Source of the DNA: Neobacillus bataviensis LMG 21833
GTDB lineage: Bacteria > Bacillota > Bacilli > Bacillales > Cytobacillaceae
NCBI RefSeq assembly: GCF_000307875.1
Contig: NZ_AJLS01000121.1
Span: 39,766 to 103,765 of the forward strand
DNA: 64,000 nucleotides
Direction of reading: 5' to 3'
Part shown: piece by piece, positions 56,219 through 64,000 of the stretch
Numbering within the stretch: position 1 is the stretch's first letter
How the letters are laid out: every line of letters starts with the position of its first letter
The notes under the pieces: model-generated
Database searches by the model: none
What the model was told of the DNA's origin: nothing
What the model saw: only the letters and a program-made list of their open reading frames with translations
Made by a program: the position numbers and the translations under genes

Positions 56219-56866
56219 ATGAACAGTTACATTCGGGAACCTATTAACGGACTAACTCATTTGGCGGGGGCCATTTTCGCGTTTGTCGGGCTGCTTGCGA
56301 TGGTTATTAAAGCGGCATCGACCACTCCAACCCCACTTGCACTTTCGGCCGTCATTATTTTTGGCGTTAGTATGATTCTGCTTTACTCGGCATCCGCGAC
56401 ATATCACATGGTTATTGCCCGTGCTAATGTCATTGCCTTTTTAAGACGGCTTGACCATTCGATGATTTTTGTACTGATTGCCGGTACATACACACCTTTT
56501 TGTTTTATTAGCTTGAACGGAAAAACCGGTGCGATTCTATTTTCAATTATCTCGGGAGTCGCCATCAGCGGAGTTGTTTTTAAAATGATGTGGTTTAACT
56601 GCCCGCGCTGGATTTCAACCGCCCTGTATATCGCTATGGGTTGGATGATTGTGTTTGTTTTTTCACCGTTAACTGGCAGCTTAAATCCAGTTGGTTTGTT
56701 TTTATTGGTACTTGGAGGAATCTTCTATACAATCGGTGGAATCATATATGGGGCAAAACCGAAATTTTTAGAATTGAAGTATTTGGGCTTCCACGAGATT
56801 TTTCACATATTTATTATGCTTGGCAGCCTGGCACACTTTTTATCAGTGTATTTATACGTCATTTAA
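56219..56866 (+). CDS. hemolysin III/PAQR-family membrane protein
   Basis: 215 residues with seven membrane segments. PAQR signatures: INGLTHLAGAIFAFVGL (His), SATYHMV (Ser/His), LRRLDHSMIFVLIAGTYTPF, and FHEIFHIFIMLGSLAHF near the end, with the histidines of a metal-dependent hydrolase-like site. It resembles YqfA of B. subtilis, linked to membrane fluidity. Confidence 0.9.
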   Translation: MNSYIREPINGLTHLAGAIFAFVGLLAMVIKAASTTPTPLALSAVIIFGVSMILLYSASATYHMVIARANVIAFLRRLDHSMIFVLIAGTYTPFCFISLNGKTGAILFSIISGVAISGVVFKMMWFNCPRWISTALYIAMGWMIVFVFSPLTGSLNPVGLFLLVLGGIFYTIGGIIYGAKPKFLELKYLGFHEIFHIFIMLGSLAHFLSVYLYVI

Positions 56867-56867
56867 A

Positions 56868-56895
56868 ACGCCTGCTGACAAGGCGTCTTTTTTTT
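56868..56895 (+). terminator. intrinsic terminator
   Basis: ACGCCT and AGGCGT arms, loop of seven, then TCTTTTTTTTT-like run. Confidence 0.75.
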
Positions 56896-56987
56896 AGACA
56901 AATTGGTGACATTAAATATTTTAAATTGACTCACACTATAAAGAGTTGTTAAATAAAAAAGGCACAAAATTGATAGAGGTGTTTTTC

Positions 56988-57809
56988 TTGTTTCGATTAT
57001 TTTTTCAAATTATCGTCATTGGGTTATGCTCCATTCTTTTTGGCTTTGCCTTTAATACCTTTCTTATTCCACATAAGCTTACATCAGGTGGTGTGACAGG
57101 CATCGCCTTTTTCATTCATCATTTTACGTCCATCAATACCGGCTGGGTCATTTTAGCCATTAATTTCCCGTTATTTTTTATAGGCTTGAAATACCTTGGA
57201 AAAAGATTTGTGTTGCTCACTGGTTACGCTGTTCTAGTTCTATCGTTTAGTATGAAGTTTATTCCGATTCATGCGATTAGCCCTGATATTCTGCTGTCAT
57301 CGATCATTGGCGGCGCCCTATATGGGATTGCTGTGGGGATTATCATTCGGCTTGGAGGATCAACTGGCGGGACTGATATTATCAGTCTAACGCTTGCCAA
57401 ACAAAAAAATATGCAGGTTGGCTTTTTAAATACATGTATGAATCTTCTGGTAGTAGGGATTTCCGGACTGATTTTTGGATGGAACATCACATTGTATACG
57501 ATTATTGCGATTTATGTAGCCGGTCGTGCCGTGGATATGGTTTACACCACCCAGAATAAATTAACCTTAACGATTGTGACGGAAAAATATGAAGAGCTCA
57601 GTGAGGCCTTGATCCGGCTGCATGCCAGGGGAGTCACGATTACAGATGCGGAAGGTGCCTATACCCATAAGCCTAGAAAGGTGTTAACAACCGTCATCAC
57701 TAAATTCGAACTGAATGAAACAAAACATACCATTCGATCTGTGGATTCCAAAGCGTTTGTAAACATCATGCAAACCATGGAAGTAATGGGACGATTCCGC
57801 AGGGATTAA
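56988..57809 (+). CDS. YitT-family membrane protein with DUF2179
   Basis: About 273 residues from TTG 56988 (AGAGGTG upstream; the frame is open from 56946). Five or six membrane segments with PHKLTSGGVTGIAFFIHHF and IRLGGSTGGTDIISLTLAK (the SxGGTD loop), then the soluble DUF2179 domain (LTIVTEKYEELSEALIRLHA; VDSKAFVNIMQTMEVMGRF). Full-length relative of the short protein at 18244-18852. Confidence 0.87.
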   Translation: MFRLFFQIIVIGLCSILFGFAFNTFLIPHKLTSGGVTGIAFFIHHFTSINTGWVILAINFPLFFIGLKYLGKRFVLLTGYAVLVLSFSMKFIPIHAISPDILLSSIIGGALYGIAVGIIIRLGGSTGGTDIISLTLAKQKNMQVGFLNTCMNLLVVGISGLIFGWNITLYTIIAIYVAGRAVDMVYTTQNKLTLTIVTEKYEELSEALIRLHARGVTITDAEGAYTHKPRKVLTTVITKFELNETKHTIRSVDSKAFVNIMQTMEVMGRFRRD

Positions 57810-57811
57810 TA

Positions 57812-57850
57812 AAAAGGCAGTTGGGGCATTTGGCACCCAACTGCTTTTTA
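57812..57850. terminator. bidirectional terminator
   Basis: AAAAAGGCAGTTGGG and CCCAACTGCTTTTT (one bulge), between convergent genes. Confidence 0.8.
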
Positions 57851-58225
57851 TCATTTCACATCTTCCATTAATCTAGAAAGTTCATTCATTAAAACTTGCG
57901 CATGATTATAAATAGGATCCTTTGCTCCATAGAGAAGTGTGACTCTTTCACTTGATGCAATTTCAAAAATCCGCTTGATATATTGCTGCTTTTCGTCATT
58001 AGTACGAAGTTCCTCAAGATATTTAGCTGTAAAATCTTCAAATAGCTCTGGTTTATGGCAAAACCATTTTCGCAGCTCCGGGCTTGGAGCAATTTCCTTA
58101 AACCAATGAGATAACCTCGCCGTCTCTTTAGAAATTCCCCGCGGCCACAGCCGATCAATTAAAATCCGGCAGCCATCCGTGTGATCAACTGGTTCATACA
58201 CTCTTTTCAGAAAAATAGCAGACAT
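57851..58225 (-). CDS. DUF488 protein
   Basis: 124 residues from ATG 58225 (GGGGTG upstream; a frame start at 58255 has none). RVYEPVDHTDGCRILIDRLW with PRGISKE and HWFKEIAPSPELRKWF are typical of the YeaO/DUF488 family. Function unknown. Confidence 0.83.
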   Translation of the reverse strand: MSAIFLKRVYEPVDHTDGCRILIDRLWPRGISKETARLSHWFKEIAPSPELRKWFCHKPELFEDFTAKYLEELRTNDEKQQYIKRIFEIASSERVTLLYGAKDPIYNHAQVLMNELSRLMEDVK

Positions 58226-58266
58226 AATTGCACCCCATATTCTGTTTGGTACCATTAAAAACAGTA

Positions 58267-58312
58267 GATGTCCACCCCATATGGACAGTGTCCATAAAGG
58301 GTGTCAGGCACC
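58267..58312. repeat. dispersed palindrome region with GGTGTCAGGCACC
   Basis: TGTCCA/TGGACA and ATGGACA-G-TGTCCAT dyads followed by GGTGTCAGGCACC at 58300-58312, the same 13-mer as at 48371-48383. Confidence 0.65.
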
Positions 58313-58315
58313 AAA

Positions 58316-58546
58316 TTAGTCTTCGTCTTTCACGTCAATGCTTTCTGGAATTGGTTCGCTTAGGATTTCATCGACGAGTTGTTTGTATTTTTCTATTTGT
58401 TTTAGGTGGGTGTTGAATTGTTCTTTGTATATTAGATAATCGCGGCCATCATATAGGGCACGTATCTTCTTTTGTTGGATGAGGCTTTTGACTGCTGCCT
58501 CTGGTACTGATAAATAATCTGCTGTTTCTTTTATGGTAAGGTACAA
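58316..58546 (-). CDS. excisionase-like HTH DNA-binding protein
   Basis: About 76 residues from TTG 58546, favoured by AAAGGAG eight bases upstream; ATG 58564 is possible. LTIKETADYLSVPEAAVKSL and IQQKKIRALYDGRDYLIYKE form an HTH_17/MerR-like winged helix, and the acidic tail ends VKDED. It is alone beside metabolic genes, not in an integrase module. Confidence 0.78.
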   Translation of the reverse strand: MYLTIKETADYLSVPEAAVKSLIQQKKIRALYDGRDYLIYKEQFNTHLKQIEKYKQLVDEILSEPIPESIDVKDED

Positions 58547-58582
58547 TGCTTTTACTCCTTTCATACAGTTTTCCCTAATCGA

Positions 58583-59518
58583 CTAGGATCCAATTCCAGG
58601 ACGATGATTAAGGAAGTTTTCGAAGGCAAAGCCCCTGACCTCTTCTTCTTTAAAATGCTTTAACAACTCATTGATGAGATTTTGAGTTTTAGAAGCGTCC
58701 TCTAAATCTTTTACAAACAGCGAAATTCCATCGAAATCCGACCCTAACCCAATTTGCCGGGATCCTCCTAGTGAGCAAAAATGATCAATATGCCTCACCA
58801 GATCCGCAATTGTCGCCTCGCCTGATTCTTTTATAAAAGGTGGATGATAGACAACATGGATCAGTCCGCCCTTGGCAAACATCGCTTTTGCCTGTTCATC
58901 CGTTAGGTTACGCGGATGATTGCATAGTGCCCGCGCATTGGAGTGACTTGCAACTGGATATTTAGCTAATTCAATGACCTCCCAAATCCCTTTATCACTT
59001 AAATGCGACACATCTGTGAGGATTTGATGCTCGTTATTAAATTCAACAATCTCTTTTCCAAACAGCGTCAGACCAGCGCCGCGCGGCTCACCGGCACCGT
59101 CAGCTGCAAGATTTGCTTGATTCCATGTCAGGCCAACGGAGCGAACCCCGAGTTGATAAAGAATATGGAGTTTCGCTAAATCGTTGCCGATTGCATCCAC
59201 ACCCTCAAGTGTAAGCATGGCGCCAATCTGCCCTAGTTTTAAACGGTCAAAATCAGCCCATTCTTTGATATGAACCATATCCGGATTTTTCCCCAGCACT
59301 TCTTTATAAAAATAATCGATTTGCTCAAGGGCAACCTGAAATTTCTGATCCCCCTTAATATCAGGTTCAATAAAAATCGCAAAACATTGCACCTTCACTT
59401 TTCCCTTATGTAGCCGGGCTTTATTTGTATGTAGGTCTGGTGAATCTGCAAATCTCAGTGCCCCATTTGCTTCTTGGAGTTTCATTAAGGCGTCACAATG
59501 TAGGTCGATGATATTCAT
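58583..59518 (-). CDS. membrane-dipeptidase-type M19 peptidase
   Basis: 311 residues. Zinc ligands in DLHCDALM (His6/Asp8), bridging Glu in MLTLEGVD, His in LTDVSHLSDKG and PVASHSNARALCNHPRNLTD, and Asp in LGSDFDGI. Cytosolic, no signal peptide. It cleaves dipeptides in known relatives. Downstream of a permease gene, possibly in one unit. Confidence 0.88.
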   Translation of the reverse strand: MNIIDLHCDALMKLQEANGALRFADSPDLHTNKARLHKGKVKVQCFAIFIEPDIKGDQKFQVALEQIDYFYKEVLGKNPDMVHIKEWADFDRLKLGQIGAMLTLEGVDAIGNDLAKLHILYQLGVRSVGLTWNQANLAADGAGEPRGAGLTLFGKEIVEFNNEHQILTDVSHLSDKGIWEVIELAKYPVASHSNARALCNHPRNLTDEQAKAMFAKGGLIHVVYHPPFIKESGEATIADLVRHIDHFCSLGGSRQIGLGSDFDGISLFVKDLEDASKTQNLINELLKHFKEEEVRGFAFENFLNHRPGIGS

Positions 59519-59590
59519 ATTTTTTAAAAACCCCCTTTTCTAAATAGTAACATCCCCTCACAATTGTCCCCGAGGAGATGCTTCATTGGT

Positions 59591-60907
59591 TTATTTATTT
59601 GTACTAACTGCACCCTTCTTTTCCCGAAAAAGCACATGTTCAAGGAATAAACAGAAAATCAAGCCAACAAGCAATCCATTGGCGACGATATTTCTGAGCC
59701 ATGGTACGACACTTTCAAAGCCTTGAGGAGGCATAAACATCATGCCGATTCCGACCATCAACGACAAACCAATCACAAGTAAATTCCGTGATGACGGTTC
59801 CTGCCCCATCAGGTCGCGAATTCCAAAGCCCATCATTTGGGAAAAAGGAATAAACAAGGAAGCATAGGCCACCTCTAATGGTAGCGTTGATAAAAACCCG
59901 CCGATATAAGGGAAAAAGCCTGCGGCCATTATCAGGATAGCACCGATTACGAGCGGGCGCATTTTTTTAATACCAGTCGTCGTAATAAAACCCGCTGAAA
60001 CGGATAAAGGAACAACACCTACGACGGAAAAAATTCCAGAAACAAACAAATTGACTCCGTTACCGAAAATCCCCTTCTGATACTGCTTTGGCTGAATTTC
60101 TTTTTCAAGCGCAATGCCAACAACAAGAATACTGGCAATGACGTTCGAAATAAGAACTACAGAGGTAATGATTGATGTCAATACAATCCCGGCATCAAAT
60201 TTCGGAGAACCCCAGTCCAATAATTTAGGTACCGCAAACCAACTTGTTGGCTCATAGGTCTTTCCGAGATGGAGTAATCCGAAAAAATGAAACAGAAGCC
60301 AGCCGACAACAATGCCGACAAGCGGCCCCATGCTCTTCCATATCCCATTTACTTTTAAGGAAAATAACAAGATAATGATAATTTCAATGATGCAAATTAA
60401 CGCGATTTTCCCATTTAATTGGCCTGTTGCGGTAATGCCAAGAATACTTTTAAAAAATGAGCCGCTCAATTGGGCGACAAGGAGAATTAAATATACCCCT
60501 GTCACAATTGGGGTAAAGAGCAATCGTACTTTTTCAATAATCGGCAAAAATCCCAATATAGCTAAAAATAAACCAGCGATGATTAAGCCCATTTCTAATT
60601 GCTGCAGTAATAGAACCTGGTTACCTGGAGCACTCATCGTGCCAAGTAGAATAAATATTGCCCACCACATGCCTGCCGCTCCTTCAACAACGGGCAGACG
60701 GTGGCCAATAAATACCTGGATTAATGTTGCGGATCCCGAAACAAACAACATGCGCTGCATAAAAGTTGAAATCTCTGCCGGCGACATATGAAATGCTGCC
60801 CCCACCACAACCGGAACAGCGATAATATTCGTCAGCATAAAGACAGCCCATTGGATGCCCTGCACCCCGGACAAAAAGCCGCTGTCCCTTTTAGTTAAGT
60901 CATTCAT
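59591..60907 (-). CDS. NCS2-family (xanthine/uracil) permease
   Basis: 438 residues, 12-14 hydrophobic segments. NCS2 features: HRLPVVEGAAGMWWAIFILL, VFGNGVNLFVSGIFSVVGVV-like segment and VSAGFITTTGIKKMRPLVIG. The substrate (nucleobase or related) is not fixed by sequence reading. It starts 19 nt after the BASS gene on the same strand. Confidence 0.85.
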   Translation of the reverse strand: MNDLTKRDSGFLSGVQGIQWAVFMLTNIIAVPVVVGAAFHMSPAEISTFMQRMLFVSGSATLIQVFIGHRLPVVEGAAGMWWAIFILLGTMSAPGNQVLLLQQLEMGLIIAGLFLAILGFLPIIEKVRLLFTPIVTGVYLILLVAQLSGSFFKSILGITATGQLNGKIALICIIEIIIILLFSLKVNGIWKSMGPLVGIVVGWLLFHFFGLLHLGKTYEPTSWFAVPKLLDWGSPKFDAGIVLTSIITSVVLISNVIASILVVGIALEKEIQPKQYQKGIFGNGVNLFVSGIFSVVGVVPLSVSAGFITTTGIKKMRPLVIGAILIMAAGFFPYIGGFLSTLPLEVAYASLFIPFSQMMGFGIRDLMGQEPSSRNLLVIGLSLMVGIGMMFMPPQGFESVVPWLRNIVANGLLVGLIFCLFLEHVLFREKKGAVSTNK

Positions 60908-60926
60908 GTAAAAACACCTTCTCTTT

Positions 60927-61895
60927 TTATAAAGCTATCGATTCTCGCTTATCCTCTTTTTTAAGATAAAAACGATCAAGAAAATGGCCAATTGTGGAGG
61001 CAAGTACTTGTTGAAAAAGCATACCTACTACAACTGGTACAGCAACCGCTGGCGGAAAAAAGGATACAGCTATGACGACCCCAGAGCTGATATTTCTCAT
61101 TCCACCAGTAAAGGTCAGGGTGATCACCGTGTCTCGATCCCTTTTCATCCACCGCCCTAAAAGGAAGGAGAACAAATACCCCGTCATGGCGATGAATAAA
61201 ACAGCCACAGAAATGCCGACAAGTTTCAGATTAATATTTTTCAAATAAGGAGCAACGACTGATCCGTTTAGCATAACAACAATGCCTAAACTGATTTTTG
61301 AAAAAGGAGCTAGACGTGAGCCTAGTTGGACATTAATTTTCCCCTTTGTTGCCTGGTTTAACACCATGCCAATTATGGAAGGAATAACAATCATCCCCAA
61401 TAGCCCTTTCATCATACTAATGAAATCTAGTTCAACCCTTTGACCGACAAATAACGAAAGCGATAACGGAACTAGGACTGGCGATAGCAAGGTATCAATT
61501 AAGATCACCGCTAAGACCAAGGAAATGTTACCTTTGTAGATGGAAACCCATATAAAGCTTGTGATACCTGTTGGGATTGCCATACCTAAAATAAGTCCGG
61601 TAATGGTGTAAATATCATCAGAAAAGGCGATATGACCGATTCCCGAGGCCCAGAGCGGCATCAAGACATGGAGGATCAACATCGCCAAGAAAACGGGAAA
61701 CGGATGGTTCAACACTACCTTCAATGATTTGAAGTTGGAACCCAAACTTCCAGCAAAGGACATAAAAGCAAAAATCCACGGGATTAAGAAGACTAGATCC
61801 TGCAAATAGGCACTGAGCAGCACACCTAAAACCACACTAACTGGGGTTAGTAACGGCATGGCTTTTTCTAGTTGTTTATTTATTTTTTGGAGCAT
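60927..61895 (-). CDS. BASS-family (bile acid:sodium symporter) transporter
   Basis: 322 residues, about ten membrane segments. ILGMAIPTGITSFIWVSIYK, LSPVLVPLSLSLF and TLTFTGGMRNISSGVVIAV mark the BASS/SBF fold, whose members carry organic acids. Middle gene of the rhodanese-BASS-NCS2 run, 16 nt from the rhodanese gene. Confidence 0.86.
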   Translation of the reverse strand: MLQKINKQLEKAMPLLTPVSVVLGVLLSAYLQDLVFLIPWIFAFMSFAGSLGSNFKSLKVVLNHPFPVFLAMLILHVLMPLWASGIGHIAFSDDIYTITGLILGMAIPTGITSFIWVSIYKGNISLVLAVILIDTLLSPVLVPLSLSLFVGQRVELDFISMMKGLLGMIVIPSIIGMVLNQATKGKINVQLGSRLAPFSKISLGIVVMLNGSVVAPYLKNINLKLVGISVAVLFIAMTGYLFSFLLGRWMKRDRDTVITLTFTGGMRNISSGVVIAVSFFPPAVAVPVVVGMLFQQVLASTIGHFLDRFYLKKEDKRESIAL

Positions 61896-61911
61896 GCCGA
61901 ATCTCTCCTCA

Positions 61912-62244
61912 TTAATCCTCTAATGAGCTCAAATATTCCTTCCACCCCGTAAGACCCCCATCCAATACAGTCACAGAATAATCGAGATTGTCTAGGATTG
62001 CGGCGCACTTTGCTGCGGAATTACCCGTTGTGCAGGTGACGATGATTTCTTGATCTTTCGGTAAGGAAAGCTCGGCATCTTCTTTCTCGTCTAGTTGAAA
62101 AATAACCGTCTTAGGTAGATTACGGCTTTCCTTTATATGAAATTCATTGAACTTTTCTTCCGCCCGAACATCCAGAAGGACTAGCTTTTCATCGCTGTTC
62201 AGCCTTACGTGGAGCTCCTTTGGTGTTATTTTTTTGTAAGTCAT
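61912..62244 (-). CDS. single-domain rhodanese-like protein with altered active loop
   Basis: 110 residues. A rhodanese fold (LVLLDVRAEEKFNEFHIKES) with cysteine in VTCTTGNSAAKCAAI. The usual CRxGxR loop reads CTTGNS here, so both loop arginines are missing and sulphur transfer may be changed. GGAGGTG precedes the ATG; first gene of the run toward the dipeptidase gene. Confidence 0.86.
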   Translation of the reverse strand: MTYKKITPKELHVRLNSDEKLVLLDVRAEEKFNEFHIKESRNLPKTVIFQLDEKEDAELSLPKDQEIIVTCTTGNSAAKCAAILDNLDYSVTVLDGGLTGWKEYLSSLED

Positions 62245-62463
62245 TTTTGTCTACACCTCCAATAAAAAGAATAACACAATTTCTTATCTCCGAACGAAAA
62301 AAATCCTTCGATAATCGAAAAATAATGGGCGATCTATTGGTACTAAACCAGTTAAATACACCTCAAGTCGTAGATGAAAATAAATCTCCAGTACATGGAG
62401 GAAAGATAAAGGATTTCTTATGATATATATAGAAGGAGTACGAAAGAAAAGGGGATGTTAAAA

Positions 62464-63339
62464 GTGAAGAGAATATTGATATTGTTATTGGTGATTACCG
62501 GCTTATATATAGTGTTTAATCAGGCCTATCGCTTCGATATATTTGGCACCAGTAGTGAGGGGAATAAAAACGGGCAGGCCGCTATTTCAACTGATGTACA
62601 GGTCATTAAAGTAGATGTTTCAAGTGTCAGTACAACTATTATTCCCGAAGATCGAATCGATTTAAAGGCCGTTTATAATGGGAAACAACAATTAAAGGTT
62701 TCAGAAAATGGGGATACAGTGGCTGTTTCCGTAAAAAGCAAGGGATTCAATTTTTTTGACTGGACACCGTTCACGGAAAAATCAAAGCTTACCATTTATA
62801 TTCCCAAAGATTACGACCGAAATATGACCATCGATTTGGGTTCAGGAAATCTACATTTTTCCGGACAATCTAAAGAAAATCCGATGAAATTAAATGAAGT
62901 AACGATTGATATTGGTTCTGGAAACATGGATTTCAAAAATCTACTCGTTAAACGCTGGAGTCAGGACATTGGTTCTGGAAATGTGAAGATTGATTCCCTT
63001 AGAACGGAAACAGGCACATTTGACCTTAGTTCCGGTAACATGGATATCAAACACTATATGGGAGCAATGGAAGCAGATGTTTCATCAGGTAGGCTAAATA
63101 TCCAAATGGATAAATTAACCGATTCAATTAAAATTGATGTAAGCTCAGGGAATGTCGGGCTTGATTTACCTGATCAGGCTGATTTTACCCTTACTAGTGA
63201 TGTCAGCAGCGGCAACATTTCTTGTGATTTTCCATTGACCACAAAGGAGGTTAGTAAACATAGTATTCAGGGCAAACATGGCTCTGGCAAGTATAAAATT
63301 GACCTTGATGTTTCCAGTGGCAATGTCAAAATTCATTAA
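62464..63339 (+). CDS. DUF4097 beta-repeat protein with membrane anchor
   Basis: About 291 residues from GTG 62464 (AAAAGGGG upstream; ATG 62455 overlaps it). A single N-terminal helix (ILILLLVITGLYIVF) places the rest outside the membrane. From about 120 on, eight repeats of a D(I/V/L)xSGN(V/M/I)xx type (DLGSGNLHF, DIGSGNMDF, DIGSGNVKI, DLSSGNMDI, DVSSGRLNI, DVSSGNVGL, DVSSGNISC, DVSSGNVKI) form a beta-solenoid. DUF4097 relatives are linked to envelope stress (LiaG-like). Confidence 0.87.
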   Translation: MKRILILLLVITGLYIVFNQAYRFDIFGTSSEGNKNGQAAISTDVQVIKVDVSSVSTTIIPEDRIDLKAVYNGKQQLKVSENGDTVAVSVKSKGFNFFDWTPFTEKSKLTIYIPKDYDRNMTIDLGSGNLHFSGQSKENPMKLNEVTIDIGSGNMDFKNLLVKRWSQDIGSGNVKIDSLRTETGTFDLSSGNMDIKHYMGAMEADVSSGRLNIQMDKLTDSIKIDVSSGNVGLDLPDQADFTLTSDVSSGNISCDFPLTTKEVSKHSIQGKHGSGKYKIDLDVSSGNVKIH

Positions 63340-63346
63340 TACCCAA

Positions 63347-63378
63347 AAGCGCATGGATGCTTATAATCCGTGCGCTTC
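63347..63378 (+). terminator. intrinsic terminator
   Basis: AAGCGCATGGAT and ATCCGTGCGCTT pair, then CTTTACT. Confidence 0.7.
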
Positions 63379-63531
63379 TTTACTAATTCAGACTTCCCTC
63401 CCGCTATGCCATTTTCCACCTGACAATCCCTTATGTATCACGTTTCCGTTTTAAATTCCAAGTAACCAAAAATCTGGAAATATCATACCGTATATTGCCT
63501 TGTGTTTTTCTTAAAGGAAGGAGAGTGAAGT

Positions 63532-63921
63532 ATGTACTACTACCCTTTTAATTATCCGTCTGTTCAACCAATGCCGCCCTTTCCAACATACATGGCAGCC
63601 TACCCCATTCCGCGCTCCTATCCGCCAGTTGATACCAAAATTTTTGCAGGCTCAGTAAAGTCATTTCGGCTGTTAATGGAACAAGGAAGTATTCTTTTAG
63701 ACCGCTTGGGTGATGCTAGTTTTGCAAAAAAAATGATGGGTGCTGCCCAGCAAGGGAAAAATACCGAAGTGGATCAAATGATTAAATCCATCGGTCTAAA
63801 AGTCCCAGTAATCACTAAGTTTACACCAACCGGAGTGAATTTCATTTTGACAACACAAACAACCCAACAAAATCCATTAAATTGCTGCTCCTTAACCATA
63901 GCGATGAAGTGGGGGCAGTAA
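63532..63921 (+). CDS. small Tyr/Pro-rich protein, spore-associated (YuzC-like)
   Basis: 129 residues. A Tyr/Pro-rich head (residues 1-32: MYYYPFNYPSVQPMPPFPTY) precedes an alpha/beta domain (FAGSVKSFRLLMEQGSILLD; MGAAQQGKNTEVDQMIKSIG; KVPVITKFTPTGVNFIL). This resembles small Bacillus proteins such as YuzC, from memory only. AAGGAGAG precedes the ATG. Confidence 0.7.
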   Translation: MYYYPFNYPSVQPMPPFPTYMAAYPIPRSYPPVDTKIFAGSVKSFRLLMEQGSILLDRLGDASFAKKMMGAAQQGKNTEVDQMIKSIGLKVPVITKFTPTGVNFILTTQTTQQNPLNCCSLTIAMKWGQ

Positions 63922-63925
63922 AATA

Positions 63926-64000
63926 AGAAAAGCGCAAGCGCCCTGGTCAGCGGCGTATGGCCTGGAGTGCTCCAACTGAGATAAAGGAAACACGGAGAGC
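63926..64000. repeat. dispersed intergenic repeat, cut by the right edge
   Basis: GAAAAGCGCAAGCGCCCTGG with GGCGTATGGCCTGGAGTGCT looks like a known type of Bacillaceae intergenic repeat opening with an AAGCGCAAGCGCC dyad. Only about 75 nt lie in the window; its end is unknown. Confidence 0.55.

Noticed and set aside
62325..62423. 32-codon + strand ORF MGDLLVLNQLNTPQVVDENK before the DUF4097 gene
   Set aside because: There is no convincing ribosome site and no family; it lies in a promoter region and is likely chance.

Overview
The window looks like chromosome from a low-GC, spore-forming Firmicute of the Bacillaceae (Bacillus/Neobacillus-like). Reasons: AGGAGG-type ribosome sites with many TTG/GTG starts, tnrA next to an ammonium transporter gene, an ilv-leu operon behind a T-box, many U-tailed hairpin terminators, a YcbLMNO-like two-component/ABC cluster and coat-like Tyr/Pro-rich small proteins. 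The genus cannot be fixed from sequence reading alone.

Layout. 1-3.3 kb: the start of a CBS-CBS-PAS protein (cut by the left edge, probably a sigma-54 activator), a zinc-ribbon protein, an HSD10-like dehydrogenase behind a sigma-54 promoter, and an MFS pump. 3.5-9.8 kb: a sortase-anchored SGNH hydrolase, a D-2-hydroxyacid dehydrogenase and a YcbLMNO-like system. 10-20.7 kb: the most interesting block, an apparent sigma-54 catabolic island. It holds a FadR-type regulator, an acyl-CoA ligase, an ACS-type MFS carrier, a ThDP enzyme of the 2-hydroxyacyl-CoA lyase/oxalyl-CoA decarboxylase/acetolactate synthase superfamily, a PAS-AAA-Fis activator, a YitT-like membrane protein and an SDR. Three sigma-54 promoters of identical form (TTGGCAT-N5-TTGC) surround the activator gene, and a tandem palindrome array lies upstream of one. 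The ThDP operon also has a sigma-A promoter with two FCD/GntR-type operators. 18.8-21.7 kb is mobile-element debris: decayed tandem tyrosine recombinases and IS1380 and IS1595 fragments.

21.8-36.4 kb: small housekeeping and accessory genes, a frameshifted LysR gene, a response regulator/kinase/ECF-sigma cluster, a TPR-dynamin GTPase gene split by an in-frame amber codon exactly before the P-loop, and a polar amino-acid ABC transporter. 36.6-40 kb: an internal fragment of a quinol nitric-oxide reductase gene, a Tyr/Pro/His-rich protein, and tnrA and amtB, each with a perfect TnrA box. 40.2-51.7 kb: ilvE-ilvD, a T-box leader, then ilvB-ilvH-ilvC-leuA-leuB-leuC-leuD. 51.7-64 kb: mostly single genes (DUF3892, GYF-RDD, VOC, beta-helix, DUF1836, hemolysin III, YitT, DUF488, HTH), a rhodanese/BASS/NCS2-permease/dipeptidase run, a DUF4097 protein and a small spore-type protein.

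Four intergenic tandem arrays stand out: two with a 51-bp period (each unit carrying a hairpin) and two with an exact 21-bp period. All are multiples of three, and three of the four stay open in at least one reading frame. Functions given are from motif recognition and context; no database search was possible.
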